DNA of 64,000 bases from Nanobdellota archaeon (GCA_023132895.1 JAGLXL010000006.1:1-64000), one strand, 5' to 3'. Numbered from the stretch's first letter, positions 35,591 through 45,491 are shown. Notes: a model not told the origin generated them from the letters alone. Translations and numbers: made by a program.

Positions 35591-37230
35591 AATCAAAAAT
35601 TAGGTGGGAATTAGTATTTATGGTTTTAGTAGTTGGAATATTTTCTGTACTAGTTGCGCATCTGATTAATTTTTCATCTAATTCCTTGACTGGTTTTGCT
35701 ATTGCTGGTATGACTGAAGGTCCGATTGGCAATGCATCTTTTTTGAATTGTACTGTAGTGCCAGGCAATTGCTCTGACATTCCAAATATCTATAATTTTA
35801 CCCAGATATTGAAGTTGTATAATTATACTAATTCACACGCGGGGTTGGCAAATACAACTGGATTTAATTATTCGTTGTGCTGTGCTCCGACAGTTTCTGG
35901 TGTAATGCTTAATTGGACTAACTCTTCAGCTGACAACAGCACTTATTTTAATTTCCTGAATTTATTCCAGATGAATAATTCACACGTGGCTCTGCCAAAT
36001 GCCACATTTATGCATTATGCTAATGGCAGTAATTTAACTATTGAAGATCCAGACCCTTATGAGGTTTCTGCAATGATTTCAACTTCTGTAGGAACGATTA
36101 CTTGTAATTATTATGAGAATTATTACGGTAATTGCAGTCTAGAGACAGAAACTTGTCTTTTGACTGTGCCGTTTAATATGACGGCCAATTATACAAATCT
36201 ACACGTGGCAGATTGTAATTATTCTAGTGCTTATGACACTTCGATTTGCTGTGAGCTGACACCTATTCTAGCTAAGATTTATATTAATGGAACATACGCA
36301 CCGCCCGGATCTAATTTTAGTTACGCTGGCAAACCAACAGAAGTCACAGTTGAAAGTCCCTTATCAAGTGGTCAAATTATAGCTTATGAATATAATGGTT
36401 ACACCTTTTCTAGTATCCCCCAATATACAGATGCCAATGTTTCAACCACAGGCATAGCTCAAACTCCAATTATTGATCTTAACACAAGTTTTACTCTAAT
36501 TCCAACTGGCGGACCTACTGGAAAAGAAGATAAGTTAGGTGAATATGGCATAAGGATTATTGTTCAAGATTCTGGTGGTTCAACAATCTATACTCAAGAT
36601 TTCAATGTCACTCACCGTGATCTTCTTAATCCTGGCGGTTCGATTGACGTGCCTAGTGAATCTAATGTAGCCTATAATCTTCAAAATTTATACAGTACTT
36701 TTACTTATGTACAAGACTGGTTGAATAGTGGTGGTGGCGTCAACAGACATCTGCTTATCAATGGTTCTTATAATGTTGTTGGGAATGATTTTACTATTAG
36801 GGCTGCTGAACCAACTGGTTTGAATATTCAAGTTCATGATAATAATACTGAACTACCTATCAACGCCACCATAGAATTAATTGAAAATAATGGTTTCATG
36901 TTGTTTGCCCTATCTCAATATACCGACTCTAATGTAACTAATATTGTCACTGGTACAGTTAATACCACTGATTCTGGTGTTGCTAATGTTACTTTGATTC
37001 AAACAGGAGGATTAGAAGGTAAAGAAGATTATATTGGTAATTTTTCTGTTCAATTAAAAATTTATAATACTTCAAATCACTTGATCAACACAGTTAATTT
37101 AACTGTAGACCGCACTTTGACCGCAGTCTCAGGTTCTCCAGAATCTGTTCCAAGCCAATCAAATGTAGCTTATAATCTTCAAAATATGTATAGTACTTTT
37201 ACTTATGTACAAGCATGGTTAAATCAATAA
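35587..37230 (+). CDS. Surface protein with repeated Ig-like module (paralogue of next gene)
   Basis: 547 residues with an N-terminal membrane helix (about residues 8-30, LVFMVLVVGIFSVLVAHLI). The extracellular part has paired Cys (CCAPTVSG, ICCELTP) and two copies of a roughly 160-residue module. Each module holds a GKED...G segment and closes with SNVAYNLQN(L/M)YSTFTYV and QxWLN; the protein ends right after the second copy. The N-x-S/T density is high. No C-terminal anchor is present. It lies in a tight run with the next two surface genes, the ATPase and the TadC-like gene. It could be a filament subunit or an S-layer-like component (inference). Confidence 0.75.
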   Translation: MKSKIRWELVFMVLVVGIFSVLVAHLINFSSNSLTGFAIAGMTEGPIGNASFLNCTVVPGNCSDIPNIYNFTQILKLYNYTNSHAGLANTTGFNYSLCCAPTVSGVMLNWTNSSADNSTYFNFLNLFQMNNSHVALPNATFMHYANGSNLTIEDPDPYEVSAMISTSVGTITCNYYENYYGNCSLETETCLLTVPFNMTANYTNLHVADCNYSSAYDTSICCELTPILAKIYINGTYAPPGSNFSYAGKPTEVTVESPLSSGQIIAYEYNGYTFSSIPQYTDANVSTTGIAQTPIIDLNTSFTLIPTGGPTGKEDKLGEYGIRIIVQDSGGSTIYTQDFNVTHRDLLNPGGSIDVPSESNVAYNLQNLYSTFTYVQDWLNSGGGVNRHLLINGSYNVVGNDFTIRAAEPTGLNIQVHDNNTELPINATIELIENNGFMLFALSQYTDSNVTNIVTGTVNTTDSGVANVTLIQTGGLEGKEDYIGNFSVQLKIYNTSNHLINTVNLTVDRTLTAVSGSPESVPSQSNVAYNLQNMYSTFTYVQAWLNQ

Positions 37231-37247
37231 TCAAGGAGGTATCAAAA

Positions 37248-39008
37248 ATGAAAAAACAAAAGAGGTATCAAAAACAAATCATCTTATTATTGTTGGTGAT
37301 TTTCTCAGTCCTCCTTGTTTTGCCTAGCGCCAGCTCTGTTGCTACATCTGGCAGTATTATTAAAGACTCTGATAATTCTATCATGAACGTTCCTTACGAT
37401 TCTAATGTCGATGCCCATGTTGATAACACCGCCACTGTTCCCAATGCTGCTTTAAGAATTAATGGTTCTGCAGCAGCTGATGTTGCTAATCTATATACAG
37501 GCGGTCTCTACGCAGTTGGTACTAATCCAGCTGTGGGTAATTTTCAATATGTCATTATGACCACAGACGGTGATCCTGACCCTTTAATGCAAACTGGTGC
37601 AGCCCAGAGTTGTCCTGGTAGTGCTTGTTATGCCAGAACCGGAGCAAACCTAGCTTTTCCCTTAGCTATTGTTGGTAGTGATAGTGGTAATCCTGGTGCT
37701 GCTTTTTTTCCAGGCAATATTTATGTGGTTGTCTCAAGCAATAAAACAGTTGAGGATACAGACGCGCTGATTTATTTATCTCCAAGTGACGGAGAACTAA
37801 CTGGAACTTATACAGTCTCATCTTCTTATATGGAAACATACTATGTCCAAAGTACGGGCAATACTAGATTTGATGTGACTGGTATTTCTACTGGTGCTTA
37901 CTCAGATCATTCCAGTTCGAACTATTTGGCCTGCGGTCTTTGTAACGATACTCGCGGACATAATTGTTCAGATACAACCCTCACTTCTCCAGGTGCTGCT
38001 TATGTCACTTTAAATACTGATATAGTTTTGCCTGCTGATAGTTATGTTCATTATAAGTATGGGGTAGTGAATGGAAGGGCCACTTCATTTTGTATTGGGC
38101 CTGATTTGGATATTACTGCAGTTTCTGCTAATCCATCAACTGGTCCTCCTGGAACTAGTGTTAATGTAAGTGCGACAGTTTTGAATGATAATAATGTTAA
38201 TGTGACTCAAGCATTTACTGTTGATTTTTATTATGATTCAGTCACTCCTGGAAACAAAATTGGATCGACTCAAACAATTACTGGTTTAGGCAGGGATGAT
38301 TCTACAAATGCAGCTTCTGTTTTATGGGATACGACAGGCATTACTTCAGGAGCCCATATTCTCTATGGAGTTTTAGATGATGCAGGAATTGGTGACTGCG
38401 GACCAACTAATGACAACCACACTGGGTCATTCACTACCGAACTTGTTTACTATATCTTTGTAGATATTGATGGAGTCAGGACAGACAATTTCACTGATGC
38501 TGGCCGACCTTACAATGTTTCACTTCAAGTAAATAATTCAAACAATGCAGTGGTGCCAAATACTATTGTCAGGATTACTGAGGAAAATGGGATTAGCCTA
38601 TTGGCTCCTTTACAGACTTACACTTCTGGCGGGACTAAATATGGGGTTAAACCAGTTTCCAAGGCTGAAGTCATTACTGATTCAAATGGTAGAGCTTACC
38701 TAGCCCTAATTCCAACGGGCAATAAATTATACACACCCGGTTATGAGTATACAAATCTAACTGATCACGTGGGCAATTACTCACTTTATATTGAGATTTT
38801 TAATTCGGCAGGGACAGAACTTCAACTGATGCAGAATGGCGTCAAGGTTAATGAATACAATCTAACCCTCTTTAATATGACAAACAGAATACCTACTGGT
38901 TCAGAGCTTTATTCGCTGGGAGTATACAATCAAGACGCCTATGTGAAAACATTCCTGAATTTTGCATATCAAATCTTTGCAACAGCTAGACAATGGATCG
39001 CATCTTAG
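37248..39008 (+). CDS. Exported surface protein with CARDB/Ig-like modules
   Basis: 586 residues from the ATG at 37248, chosen because AAGGAGGT stands seven bases upstream and the signal peptide QIILLLLVIFSVLLVLPSAS then begins properly. The mature part holds a beta-rich domain with four Cys, a CARDB-like region (SANPSTGPPGTSVNVSATVL) and a last module resembling the repeat of the preceding gene (IPTGNKLYTPGYEY to DHVGNYSLYIEIFN). It ends in QIFATARQWIAS, comparable to the partner's YVQAWLNQ end. No membrane anchor is visible, so it may be held by a neighbouring protein. It overlaps the next gene by 16 bases. Confidence 0.78.
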   Translation: MKKQKRYQKQIILLLLVIFSVLLVLPSASSVATSGSIIKDSDNSIMNVPYDSNVDAHVDNTATVPNAALRINGSAAADVANLYTGGLYAVGTNPAVGNFQYVIMTTDGDPDPLMQTGAAQSCPGSACYARTGANLAFPLAIVGSDSGNPGAAFFPGNIYVVVSSNKTVEDTDALIYLSPSDGELTGTYTVSSSYMETYYVQSTGNTRFDVTGISTGAYSDHSSSNYLACGLCNDTRGHNCSDTTLTSPGAAYVTLNTDIVLPADSYVHYKYGVVNGRATSFCIGPDLDITAVSANPSTGPPGTSVNVSATVLNDNNVNVTQAFTVDFYYDSVTPGNKIGSTQTITGLGRDDSTNAASVLWDTTGITSGAHILYGVLDDAGIGDCGPTNDNHTGSFTTELVYYIFVDIDGVRTDNFTDAGRPYNVSLQVNNSNNAVVPNTIVRITEENGISLLAPLQTYTSGGTKYGVKPVSKAEVITDSNGRAYLALIPTGNKLYTPGYEYTNLTDHVGNYSLYIEIFNSAGTELQLMQNGVKVNEYNLTLFNMTNRIPTGSELYSLGVYNQDAYVKTFLNFAYQIFATARQWIAS

Positions 39009-40648
39009 AAAAACAAAAAAAGGGATTAGGACTGTTGATCTTTTTAGTATTGATTAGTTTCCTAATCTTTACTCAAGGGGATTTAACTGGGTTTTTTGCA
39101 GCGAGCTCTATAACAGCTCAAACTCAACTGCAATGGAGCAATGGTTCGGTGGCTGAGATGCATTTTGATAATTTTTCAACGACTTATGGTGATCCTTCTT
39201 TGGCTAATGGAAATATGTATCTGAAGGTCTGTTCAACCAATACAAACCAAGACTTGCTGAATAATTATACTAAATTAGTCTATAAGATGCAGAATTTCGT
39301 TATTGATCTTACAGTGATGCCAGCGCAGATGACAGCAGCGACTATTTCAGGCAGCTGTTCAGTGGTTGATATTGATTTGAGCACTTTTGCTGCTTATTAT
39401 CCGGGTATTGTTTCAGTGGTAATTGCTGATGATGCGGCTTTTACAAATCCATCTTATTATGATTTGAATGAAACAACTGGTTTCCTAGCTGGCAATTATA
39501 CAGTTCAATACCAACAAGACAGCGGTGATTTGGTGATCAATATAACAGAAATCCTAGATGACCAAGGAAGGAACATCACCACTAGCCTGCCTTTTATGAT
39601 TTTTGGAGTGAAGAATTCAACAGGCCATTTGATTTATGTCAACCAAACCACTCCATTTACAGAAATACGGTTCCCTTACTCTGGTGATGGCAATGTCACT
39701 TTTACAATCAATAATTATGACGTGCCAACAGCTCAAAATCTGGACACACCTGAAATATGCACTAACAATATAGATGATGATTTTGATGGTTTAGTAGATT
39801 GCGCTGATCCAGAATGTGTTAACCATCCAGCCTGTCTGCCTGAAGAAGCGGCTCCAGCAGCAGCTGCAGGTGGCGGAGGAGGAGCATCTTACTGCAGGCA
39901 GAAATGGGTTTGTGGTGAATGGTTAAACTGCAGGCCTGATGGAACTCAAACAAGGGAATGTATTGATATTAATAATTGTTTGAATAAATCAATCATCAGA
40001 AAAACAAAATTAGTAGTTAGTCCTAAACCAGATGAAATCAGGTCATGTGATTACATTCCTCAATGTGATGATGAAGTCATTAACCAAGATGAGACTGATG
40101 TTGATTGCGGCGGTGAGATTTGTGCTGGCTGTGAAAATGGCCAGCATTGTTTATTAGACAGGGATTGTTTGAGTTATAATTGTATTAGAGAATACTGCAG
40201 GCCTTCTGGCATCCAATGTTATGAGGATATTGACTGTCCAGCTGGTTTTACTTGCGAAGACTTCCAATGCCTGTTTTTGAAAGTATTTAGAAAACCTGAT
40301 AAATTAAGACTAATTGAAAAATGGATTTTGTGGGCGTTGTTAGCAGTGATTTTAACCTTGTCTTCGTATATTGCTTATGAGAAATACATTAAATCACCTT
40401 ACAAGGAGAAGGTGAAAGAAGAGAAGTACAGCAAGGTATTGGGAGATTTCATTAAACAGGCAAATCTCCAAGGTTATTCTAGAAAACAAATTAGAGAGGC
40501 TCTGCGCAAGAAAGGCTGGCCTGATAAGATAATCAACCCTTATCTCAGAAAAGGTTATCGAGAATTGCCTGAAAAGAAACCAGATAAAAAAGCGACTTTG
40601 AAGGAAGAGATTAAGGGCTATGAAGAAGAGCTTAGGAAATTAAAGTAA
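38993..40648 (+). CDS. Surface protein with thrombospondin-like module, membrane anchor and cytosolic GY/GW tail
   Basis: 551 residues. An N-terminal hydrophobic helix follows KQKKGLGLLIFLVLISFLIF. A beta-rich domain leads to a DDFDGLVDCADPEC calcium-type segment. A Gly/Ala linker, a thrombospondin-1-like WVCGEWLNCRPDGTQTREC and Cys-rich repeats (VDCGGEICAGC; DIDCPAGFTC) follow. A membrane helix at about 443-463 precedes a cytosolic tail with GYSRKQIREALRKKGWPDK. The order of modules after the linker matches the C-terminal third of the 1598-residue protein, so the two are related there. It is directly followed by the secretion ATPase gene, with one base between stop and start. Confidence 0.82.
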   Translation: MDRILEKQKKGLGLLIFLVLISFLIFTQGDLTGFFAASSITAQTQLQWSNGSVAEMHFDNFSTTYGDPSLANGNMYLKVCSTNTNQDLLNNYTKLVYKMQNFVIDLTVMPAQMTAATISGSCSVVDIDLSTFAAYYPGIVSVVIADDAAFTNPSYYDLNETTGFLAGNYTVQYQQDSGDLVINITEILDDQGRNITTSLPFMIFGVKNSTGHLIYVNQTTPFTEIRFPYSGDGNVTFTINNYDVPTAQNLDTPEICTNNIDDDFDGLVDCADPECVNHPACLPEEAAPAAAAGGGGGASYCRQKWVCGEWLNCRPDGTQTRECIDINNCLNKSIIRKTKLVVSPKPDEIRSCDYIPQCDDEVINQDETDVDCGGEICAGCENGQHCLLDRDCLSYNCIREYCRPSGIQCYEDIDCPAGFTCEDFQCLFLKVFRKPDKLRLIEKWILWALLAVILTLSSYIAYEKYIKSPYKEKVKEEKYSKVLGDFIKQANLQGYSRKQIREALRKKGWPDKIINPYLRKGYRELPEKKPDKKATLKEEIKGYEEELRKLK

Positions 40649-40649
40649 A

Positions 40650-42926
40650 ATGGCTGAAGACAAAACAAATTGTTTTAGTTATGAAATCATAAGGCAGGGA
40701 GAAGAAAAAATACTTCAGATTGCATGTGAAGAATGCACTTTTCCCCCTTTGATTGAAGAAAGCAAGATGGCCATGGCTAAAACAATTGAATTATTGACTA
40801 AGAATAGCGGTGTGACTAAGATAGTGTTAACTCAAAAAAGAAATTTTGAATATGATTATCACCAAACCAATATTCTTAATGAGGTGGCGAATGTTTTTAA
40901 GGTTTTGAGCAAAGAAGAGAAGTTAAAATATTCGTCTTTGGTGACAGCGACTGGCTGTACTAGATATCTAAGGGAAGGGTTTGGAAGTTTGCAATATATT
41001 ATTTCTACTCAGTTAAAAGGCGACCCGGTTTCAGCTTATGTGGAATTGAGGAGACTGATTCGGAAAGAGAGAATTAAACTAGATGCAACAATTGAGGAGC
41101 AGGGGATTAAGTGCCAGGAGTATTTTATCTCGATGCTGGCGTATGTGATTGATTTACTTGAGAAAACACAGATGATTTCAATGTTGAATCCTTATCTGGC
41201 AGGTTATGCAGTAGGGGACAGGTCAATTTATAGGCGGCTGTTCAGGGCAACAATCAGGCCTGATTTTATGTTTACAAAATTAATGTCAACTTATCCAAGT
41301 GACGGCCAGGTATTAGATAGTTATTCTGTAGGCAATACTGAAATCACTATTTTTGGTTTTCCAGACAGCACCAAAACATTGTATCATATGGTTCCTCCGG
41401 AATTTAAATTTACTGAAGAGAAGTATGAAATTTTAGATACAGCCAGGAAAGTGATGGTTGAATACAAGCCAAAAAGAGAGGAGTTTGTGGATCCTAAAAG
41501 GATGAGAGAGGTTTTTACTAATGTAGGCAAGGATTTGATTGGAGATTTATTAGAGCATCAAGGAATGAAATTAAAAACAAAGGAGATAGAAGAGTTGGCC
41601 CAGGTTTTATTGAGGTATACAGTGGGCTTTGGTTTGATGGAGGTTCTTTTGTCAGATCCAAAAATACAGGATGCAAATGCTAATTCGCCAATGGGCAAGA
41701 CACCAATTTTTGTAGTACATCAGGATTTTGATGATTGTGAAAGCAATATTATTCCAGCTGAAACAGAAGCAGAAAGCTGGGCAACAAAATTACGTATGAT
41801 TTCAGGAAGGCCGCTGGATGAGGCCAATCCGATACTGGATACAGAATTGAAAATTCCAGGCATGACCTCTAGAGTAGCGGCGGTAACTGCGCCTTTAAAT
41901 CCAACTGGCCTGGCTTTTTCTTTTAGAAGGCACAGGGACAAGCCATGGACTTTGCCGCTTTTTATTAAGGTAGGGATGATTGATTCAGTGGCGGCTGGTT
42001 TGATGTCGTTTTTAATTGACGGGACTCGGACGCTTTTAATTGCCGGAACAAGGAGTTCTGGAAAAACTTCATTTTTGGGTTCGGTTTTAGTTGAGATTAT
42101 ACGGCGTTATAGGATAATTACAATTGAAGATACTTTAGAACTGCCGGTTCCAGCACTGCGGGGCCTGGGTTTTAATATCCAATCAATGAAAGTAGCAAGT
42201 GCTTTGGCTGGCAAGGAGACGACAGAAGTTGATGCATCTCGTGGAATAAGGACGACATTGCGTTTAGGAGATTCAGCTTTGATTATTGGTGAAGTCAGAA
42301 GTTCTGAGGCAATTGCGCTTTATGAAGCAATGAGAATTGGAGCAGCAGCTAATGTGGTAGCAGGCACGATTCATGGTGCTAGTCCGTATGGTGTTTTTGA
42401 CAGGGTGGTAAATGATATTGGTGTTCCCCGGACATCGTTTAAGGCAACTGATATTATTGTGGTGGCTAATCCAGTCAAGAGTGCAGCTGGTTTGAAAAAG
42501 AAAAGAAGGATTTTGCAGATTACTGAAGTTCGTAAGGACTGGGAAGATGATCCTCTGCGTGAAGGGGGTTTTGTTGACTTGATGAAATATAATCCAGAAA
42601 CAGACAAGCTAGAAATAACAGATGCTTTGGCTAATGGGGATTCTGAAGTTTTAAAAGAAATTGCTGGCAGTATTTCTGAATTTGCCGGTAACTGGGAAGC
42701 AGTCTGGGAAAATATTATGCTCAGGGCTGACTGCAAGCAGGCTTTGGTTGACATAGCTGAAAAAGAAAAGAAACCTGAATTGCTTGAGGCAGATTTTGTA
42801 ACTGAAACTAATGATATGTTTCATAAGTTATTGGATCAAGTGAAAAAAGAAGTTGGGAAACTGGATTCCAAAAGAATTTTGTTTGATTTTAAGGCTTGGT
42901 TAAAAAAAGAGGCTAAAAGACGTTGA
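40650..42926 (+). CDS. Type II/IV secretion system ATPase (VirB11/TadA/FlaI-like)
   Basis: 758-residue ATPase that would power assembly of a type IV-pilus-like or archaellum-like filament. Walker A is GTRSSGKTS (about 466-474). The Asp box and Walker B region lie in TIEDTLELP and DSALIIGEVRSSEAIALYEAM, with the His box in GTIHGASPYGVFDRVVND. An unusually long N-terminal region (about 300 aa) precedes the FlaI-like core. It forms a pair with the TadC-like gene, overlapping it by four bases. Neighbouring surface proteins and coiled-coil proteins suggest a dedicated machine rather than a housekeeping archaellum (inference). Confidence 0.93.
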   Translation: MAEDKTNCFSYEIIRQGEEKILQIACEECTFPPLIEESKMAMAKTIELLTKNSGVTKIVLTQKRNFEYDYHQTNILNEVANVFKVLSKEEKLKYSSLVTATGCTRYLREGFGSLQYIISTQLKGDPVSAYVELRRLIRKERIKLDATIEEQGIKCQEYFISMLAYVIDLLEKTQMISMLNPYLAGYAVGDRSIYRRLFRATIRPDFMFTKLMSTYPSDGQVLDSYSVGNTEITIFGFPDSTKTLYHMVPPEFKFTEEKYEILDTARKVMVEYKPKREEFVDPKRMREVFTNVGKDLIGDLLEHQGMKLKTKEIEELAQVLLRYTVGFGLMEVLLSDPKIQDANANSPMGKTPIFVVHQDFDDCESNIIPAETEAESWATKLRMISGRPLDEANPILDTELKIPGMTSRVAAVTAPLNPTGLAFSFRRHRDKPWTLPLFIKVGMIDSVAAGLMSFLIDGTRTLLIAGTRSSGKTSFLGSVLVEIIRRYRIITIEDTLELPVPALRGLGFNIQSMKVASALAGKETTEVDASRGIRTTLRLGDSALIIGEVRSSEAIALYEAMRIGAAANVVAGTIHGASPYGVFDRVVNDIGVPRTSFKATDIIVVANPVKSAAGLKKKRRILQITEVRKDWEDDPLREGGFVDLMKYNPETDKLEITDALANGDSEVLKEIAGSISEFAGNWEAVWENIMLRADCKQALVDIAEKEKKPELLEADFVTETNDMFHKLLDQVKKEVGKLDSKRILFDFKAWLKKEAKRR

Positions 42927-45118
42927 AAAAGGAAATAGATAAGGAGTTAATGGCAAAGTATAAGGAAAAATTAAAGGCAGAGTTAGGCGGAGTAACAGAA
43001 AAGGCCAAGGTGATTAAAAAAAGAAAAGTGATTTCCCGGGAATACGATGAGTTTAAAAAAGCTTTTTTGCCCAAGCACATGAGTTATTATGAAAAGATTT
43101 GTAATTTTTCTGCTAAGGTTGCCAAAATTAAACCGGCAGAAAAGAAAAGAGCAGAGTTATTGAGAAGCATTGATATCTGCCATCTACAGATAACTCCAGA
43201 AGGCTCTTATGGTTTTGCTTTGTTTTTTCCAGTGCTGATTATGCTTTTGGGGACTTTGGTTTCCTTTATTTTGTTTGCTTCAATGTTTTTTGCCATGTTT
43301 TTTGTGGTGCTGGGGCTGGCTTTGATTTATCCTTTAATGCAGATGCCGAATTTCCTGGCCAACAGATGGCGAATGAAGGCTTCGAATCAGATGGTGCAGT
43401 GTATTTTTTATATTGTAACTTATATGAGGCATACTTCGAACTTGGAAAGGGGAATTGAATTTGCTTCTGACCATTTAGCAACACCGCTTTCTTTGGATTT
43501 GCGAAAGGTTTTGTGGGATGTGGAAACAGGTAAATTTGACGCGGTGAAGGATTCGTTAGAAGATTATTTGAAAACCTGGAAAGAATGGAATAGAGAATTT
43601 ATTGAGTCGTTTCATTTGGTGGAGAGTTCTTTGTATGAAGCATCTGAGAATAAGAGATTAGATACTTTGGATAAGGCTTTGACAGTGATTTTGACTGAAA
43701 CTTATGAAAAGATGTTGCACTATGCTCATGATCTACAGTCGCCAATTACAATGCTGCACATGTTGGGAGTAATTTTGCCAATTTTAGGTTTAGTAATTTT
43801 GCCATTGGTAGTCAGTTTTATGGGTGGTGAAGACACTTCGCCAGTAAGATTAATCCTTTATATTGGTTTGATATATAATATTGCGATTCCTTTTGGTGTT
43901 TATTATTTAGGGAGAATTATACTTTCTAAGAGGCCGACAGGTTATGGTGATTCAGATATTTCTGAAGAAAATCCTGAATTAAAGAAATATAAGAAGATAT
44001 TGATCAAGTTGGGGAAAAAGGAAATTGGGATTAATCCGATTTTTATTTCAGTTTTAGTTTTTGTGGTGTTATTGTTTATTGGTTTAAGTCCGTTAGTGAT
44101 GCATTTTTTAAATCCAGGATTTGAAGTTAGGCTTTTTAACGGAGCTTTTGAACTATTGGGTTATATCTGTCCTGGTGGTTTGGAATGCGCTTTGAGTGAC
44201 AGGATTGGCCCCTATGGACTTGGGGCTTCGATTTTGTCTTTGGCGATTACTTTGAGTGCAGGTTTGGGTTTTGGAAGTTATTTTGCTTTAAGAAGCGGCA
44301 ATGTGATTAAGATCAGGAATAAAACTAAGAAATTAGAAGACGAATTTGCTTCAGCCTTGTTTCAGTTGGGGAATCGGTTAGGGGATGGTTTGCCAGCTGA
44401 AATTGCTTTTGGCAGAACAGCAGAGATTATGGAAGGGACGACTTCTGGTGATTTTTATTCAATGGTCAATAGAAACATTACTAAACTAGGGATGAGTGTT
44501 CGGGAGGCTATTTTCGACGGCAAGGTAGGGGCTTTGATCTTTTTCCCTTCTAAAATAATTGAAAGCTCGATGAAGGTTTTAGTAGAGAGCATTAAGAAGG
44601 GTCCTCGGATTGCGGCACAGGCTTTAATTTCGATGTCGCAATATATCAAAGAAATCCATAGGGTTAATGAAAGGCTGAAGGATTTGCTTTCTGAGATTAT
44701 TTCTTCAATGCAATCCCAGATTAAGTTTTTAACTCCGGCAATTGCTGGTATTGTAGTGGGAATTACGTCAATGATTACAAATATTTTGACCCGGTTGACA
44801 GCACAGATTTCTTCAGTAGTGGCTGAGACTGGAGAGGGAGGAACAGCAGGGATTGGAGGGATTGTTAATTTATTTGGCTCGGGAATTCCAACTTATTATT
44901 TTCAGATTGTAGTGGGTTTGTACGTAGTGCAGATAACTTATATTCTGGTGGTGATCAGCAACAATATTGAGAATGGAGAAGATAAATTAACCGAGAGGTA
45001 TAATATTGGAAAAGATTTAGTTAGGAGTGCCTTGTTGTATTGTTTTATTGCGGCGACGGTGATGATTCTGTTTAATTTTGTGGCAGGGCAGATAATGTCA
45101 GGTGTAATTGGCGGTTAG
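42923..45118 (+). CDS. TadC/FlaJ-like secretion platform membrane protein
   Basis: 731 residues with two T2SF (GspF-like) domains and several groups of membrane helices (about 95-145, 270-330, 365-390, 430-455, 600-640, 660-730). The doubled arrangement resembles archaeal FlaJ/TadC proteins that form the membrane platform for the ATPase. The start is either TTG 42923 (overlapping the ATPase stop, used here) or ATG 42950 with AAGGAG only three bases before it. It ends the plus-strand run, and a minus-strand tRNA gene follows after six bases. Confidence 0.9.
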   Translation: MKKEIDKELMAKYKEKLKAELGGVTEKAKVIKKRKVISREYDEFKKAFLPKHMSYYEKICNFSAKVAKIKPAEKKRAELLRSIDICHLQITPEGSYGFALFFPVLIMLLGTLVSFILFASMFFAMFFVVLGLALIYPLMQMPNFLANRWRMKASNQMVQCIFYIVTYMRHTSNLERGIEFASDHLATPLSLDLRKVLWDVETGKFDAVKDSLEDYLKTWKEWNREFIESFHLVESSLYEASENKRLDTLDKALTVILTETYEKMLHYAHDLQSPITMLHMLGVILPILGLVILPLVVSFMGGEDTSPVRLILYIGLIYNIAIPFGVYYLGRIILSKRPTGYGDSDISEENPELKKYKKILIKLGKKEIGINPIFISVLVFVVLLFIGLSPLVMHFLNPGFEVRLFNGAFELLGYICPGGLECALSDRIGPYGLGASILSLAITLSAGLGFGSYFALRSGNVIKIRNKTKKLEDEFASALFQLGNRLGDGLPAEIAFGRTAEIMEGTTSGDFYSMVNRNITKLGMSVREAIFDGKVGALIFFPSKIIESSMKVLVESIKKGPRIAAQALISMSQYIKEIHRVNERLKDLLSEIISSMQSQIKFLTPAIAGIVVGITSMITNILTRLTAQISSVVAETGEGGTAGIGGIVNLFGSGIPTYYFQIVVGLYVVQITYILVVISNNIENGEDKLTERYNIGKDLVRSALLYCFIAATVMILFNFVAGQIMSGVIGG

Positions 45119-45124
45119 AAAAGA

Positions 45125-45279
45125 TGGGAACGGGGGGACTTTCATGCTGCTTATGGAAGCAAGCAATTTGAACCCCCAACACCTACGGTTCTGCACTAAG
45201 ACACTCAGTAACGGAGTTACTGGGCATTTGTTACACAAATACTTCAGCGTAGTGCTCTGCCGGGTTGAGCTACGTTCCC
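45125..45279 (-). tRNA. tRNA-Phe(GAA) with two introns
   Basis: On the minus strand: acceptor GGGAACG/CGTTCCC plus A73, D stem GCTC/GAGC, anticodon stem CTACG/CGTAG, variable loop GTGTT, T stem GGGGG/CCCCC. The anticodon loop CTGAAG...C gives GAA (45243-45245). A 53-base intron (about 45189-45241) lies at the canonical 37/38 site. A second, 28-base intron (45139-45166) lies in the T loop between positions 59 and 60. It forms a textbook bulge-helix-bulge: T stem, bulge AGT, 4-bp helix TTCA/TGAA, bulge AAT, inner helix. Cutting after the second base of each bulge restores the loop TTCAAAT. No 3' CCA is encoded. The exon total is 74 bases. Confidence 0.85.
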
Positions 45280-45304
45280 AATAAGGAAATGATTAAATAA
45301 ATAG

Positions 45305-45312
45305 TTTATAAG
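45305..45312 (-). promoter_or_regulatory. tRNA-Phe TATA box
   Basis: Minus-strand CTTATAAA centred about 29 bases upstream of the mature 5' end of the tRNA, as expected for an archaeal promoter. Confidence 0.6.
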
Positions 45313-45330
45313 ATTTTTGGTTGAAGTGTT

Positions 45331-45440
45331 GGAAATGTCTCGTTCGCTATACTTCATGTCGCTATAAATCAAATGAAGTACCATAGCTATTTTACAAGTG
45401 GTAAATTTAGCTCACTAGCCAATTGGCGTGGGTTTAACTG
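45331..45440 (+). repeat. Structured repeat element B
   Basis: Begins GGAAATGTCTCGTTCGC and ends GCTCACTAGCCAATTGGCG plus TGGGTTTAAC. Stems: GCTATACTTCAT with ATGAAGTA-(CCA)-TAGC, ATTTTAC with GTAAAT, and CTCAC with GTGGG around the CCAATTGG palindrome. It shares both ends with elements C and D while the centre differs. It sits between the tRNA promoter and the first coiled-coil gene. Confidence 0.65.
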
Positions 45441-45491
45441 TTATTTACTAAAAACACAAGATATATAAATTGAAAAAAGATTACTTTCAAT

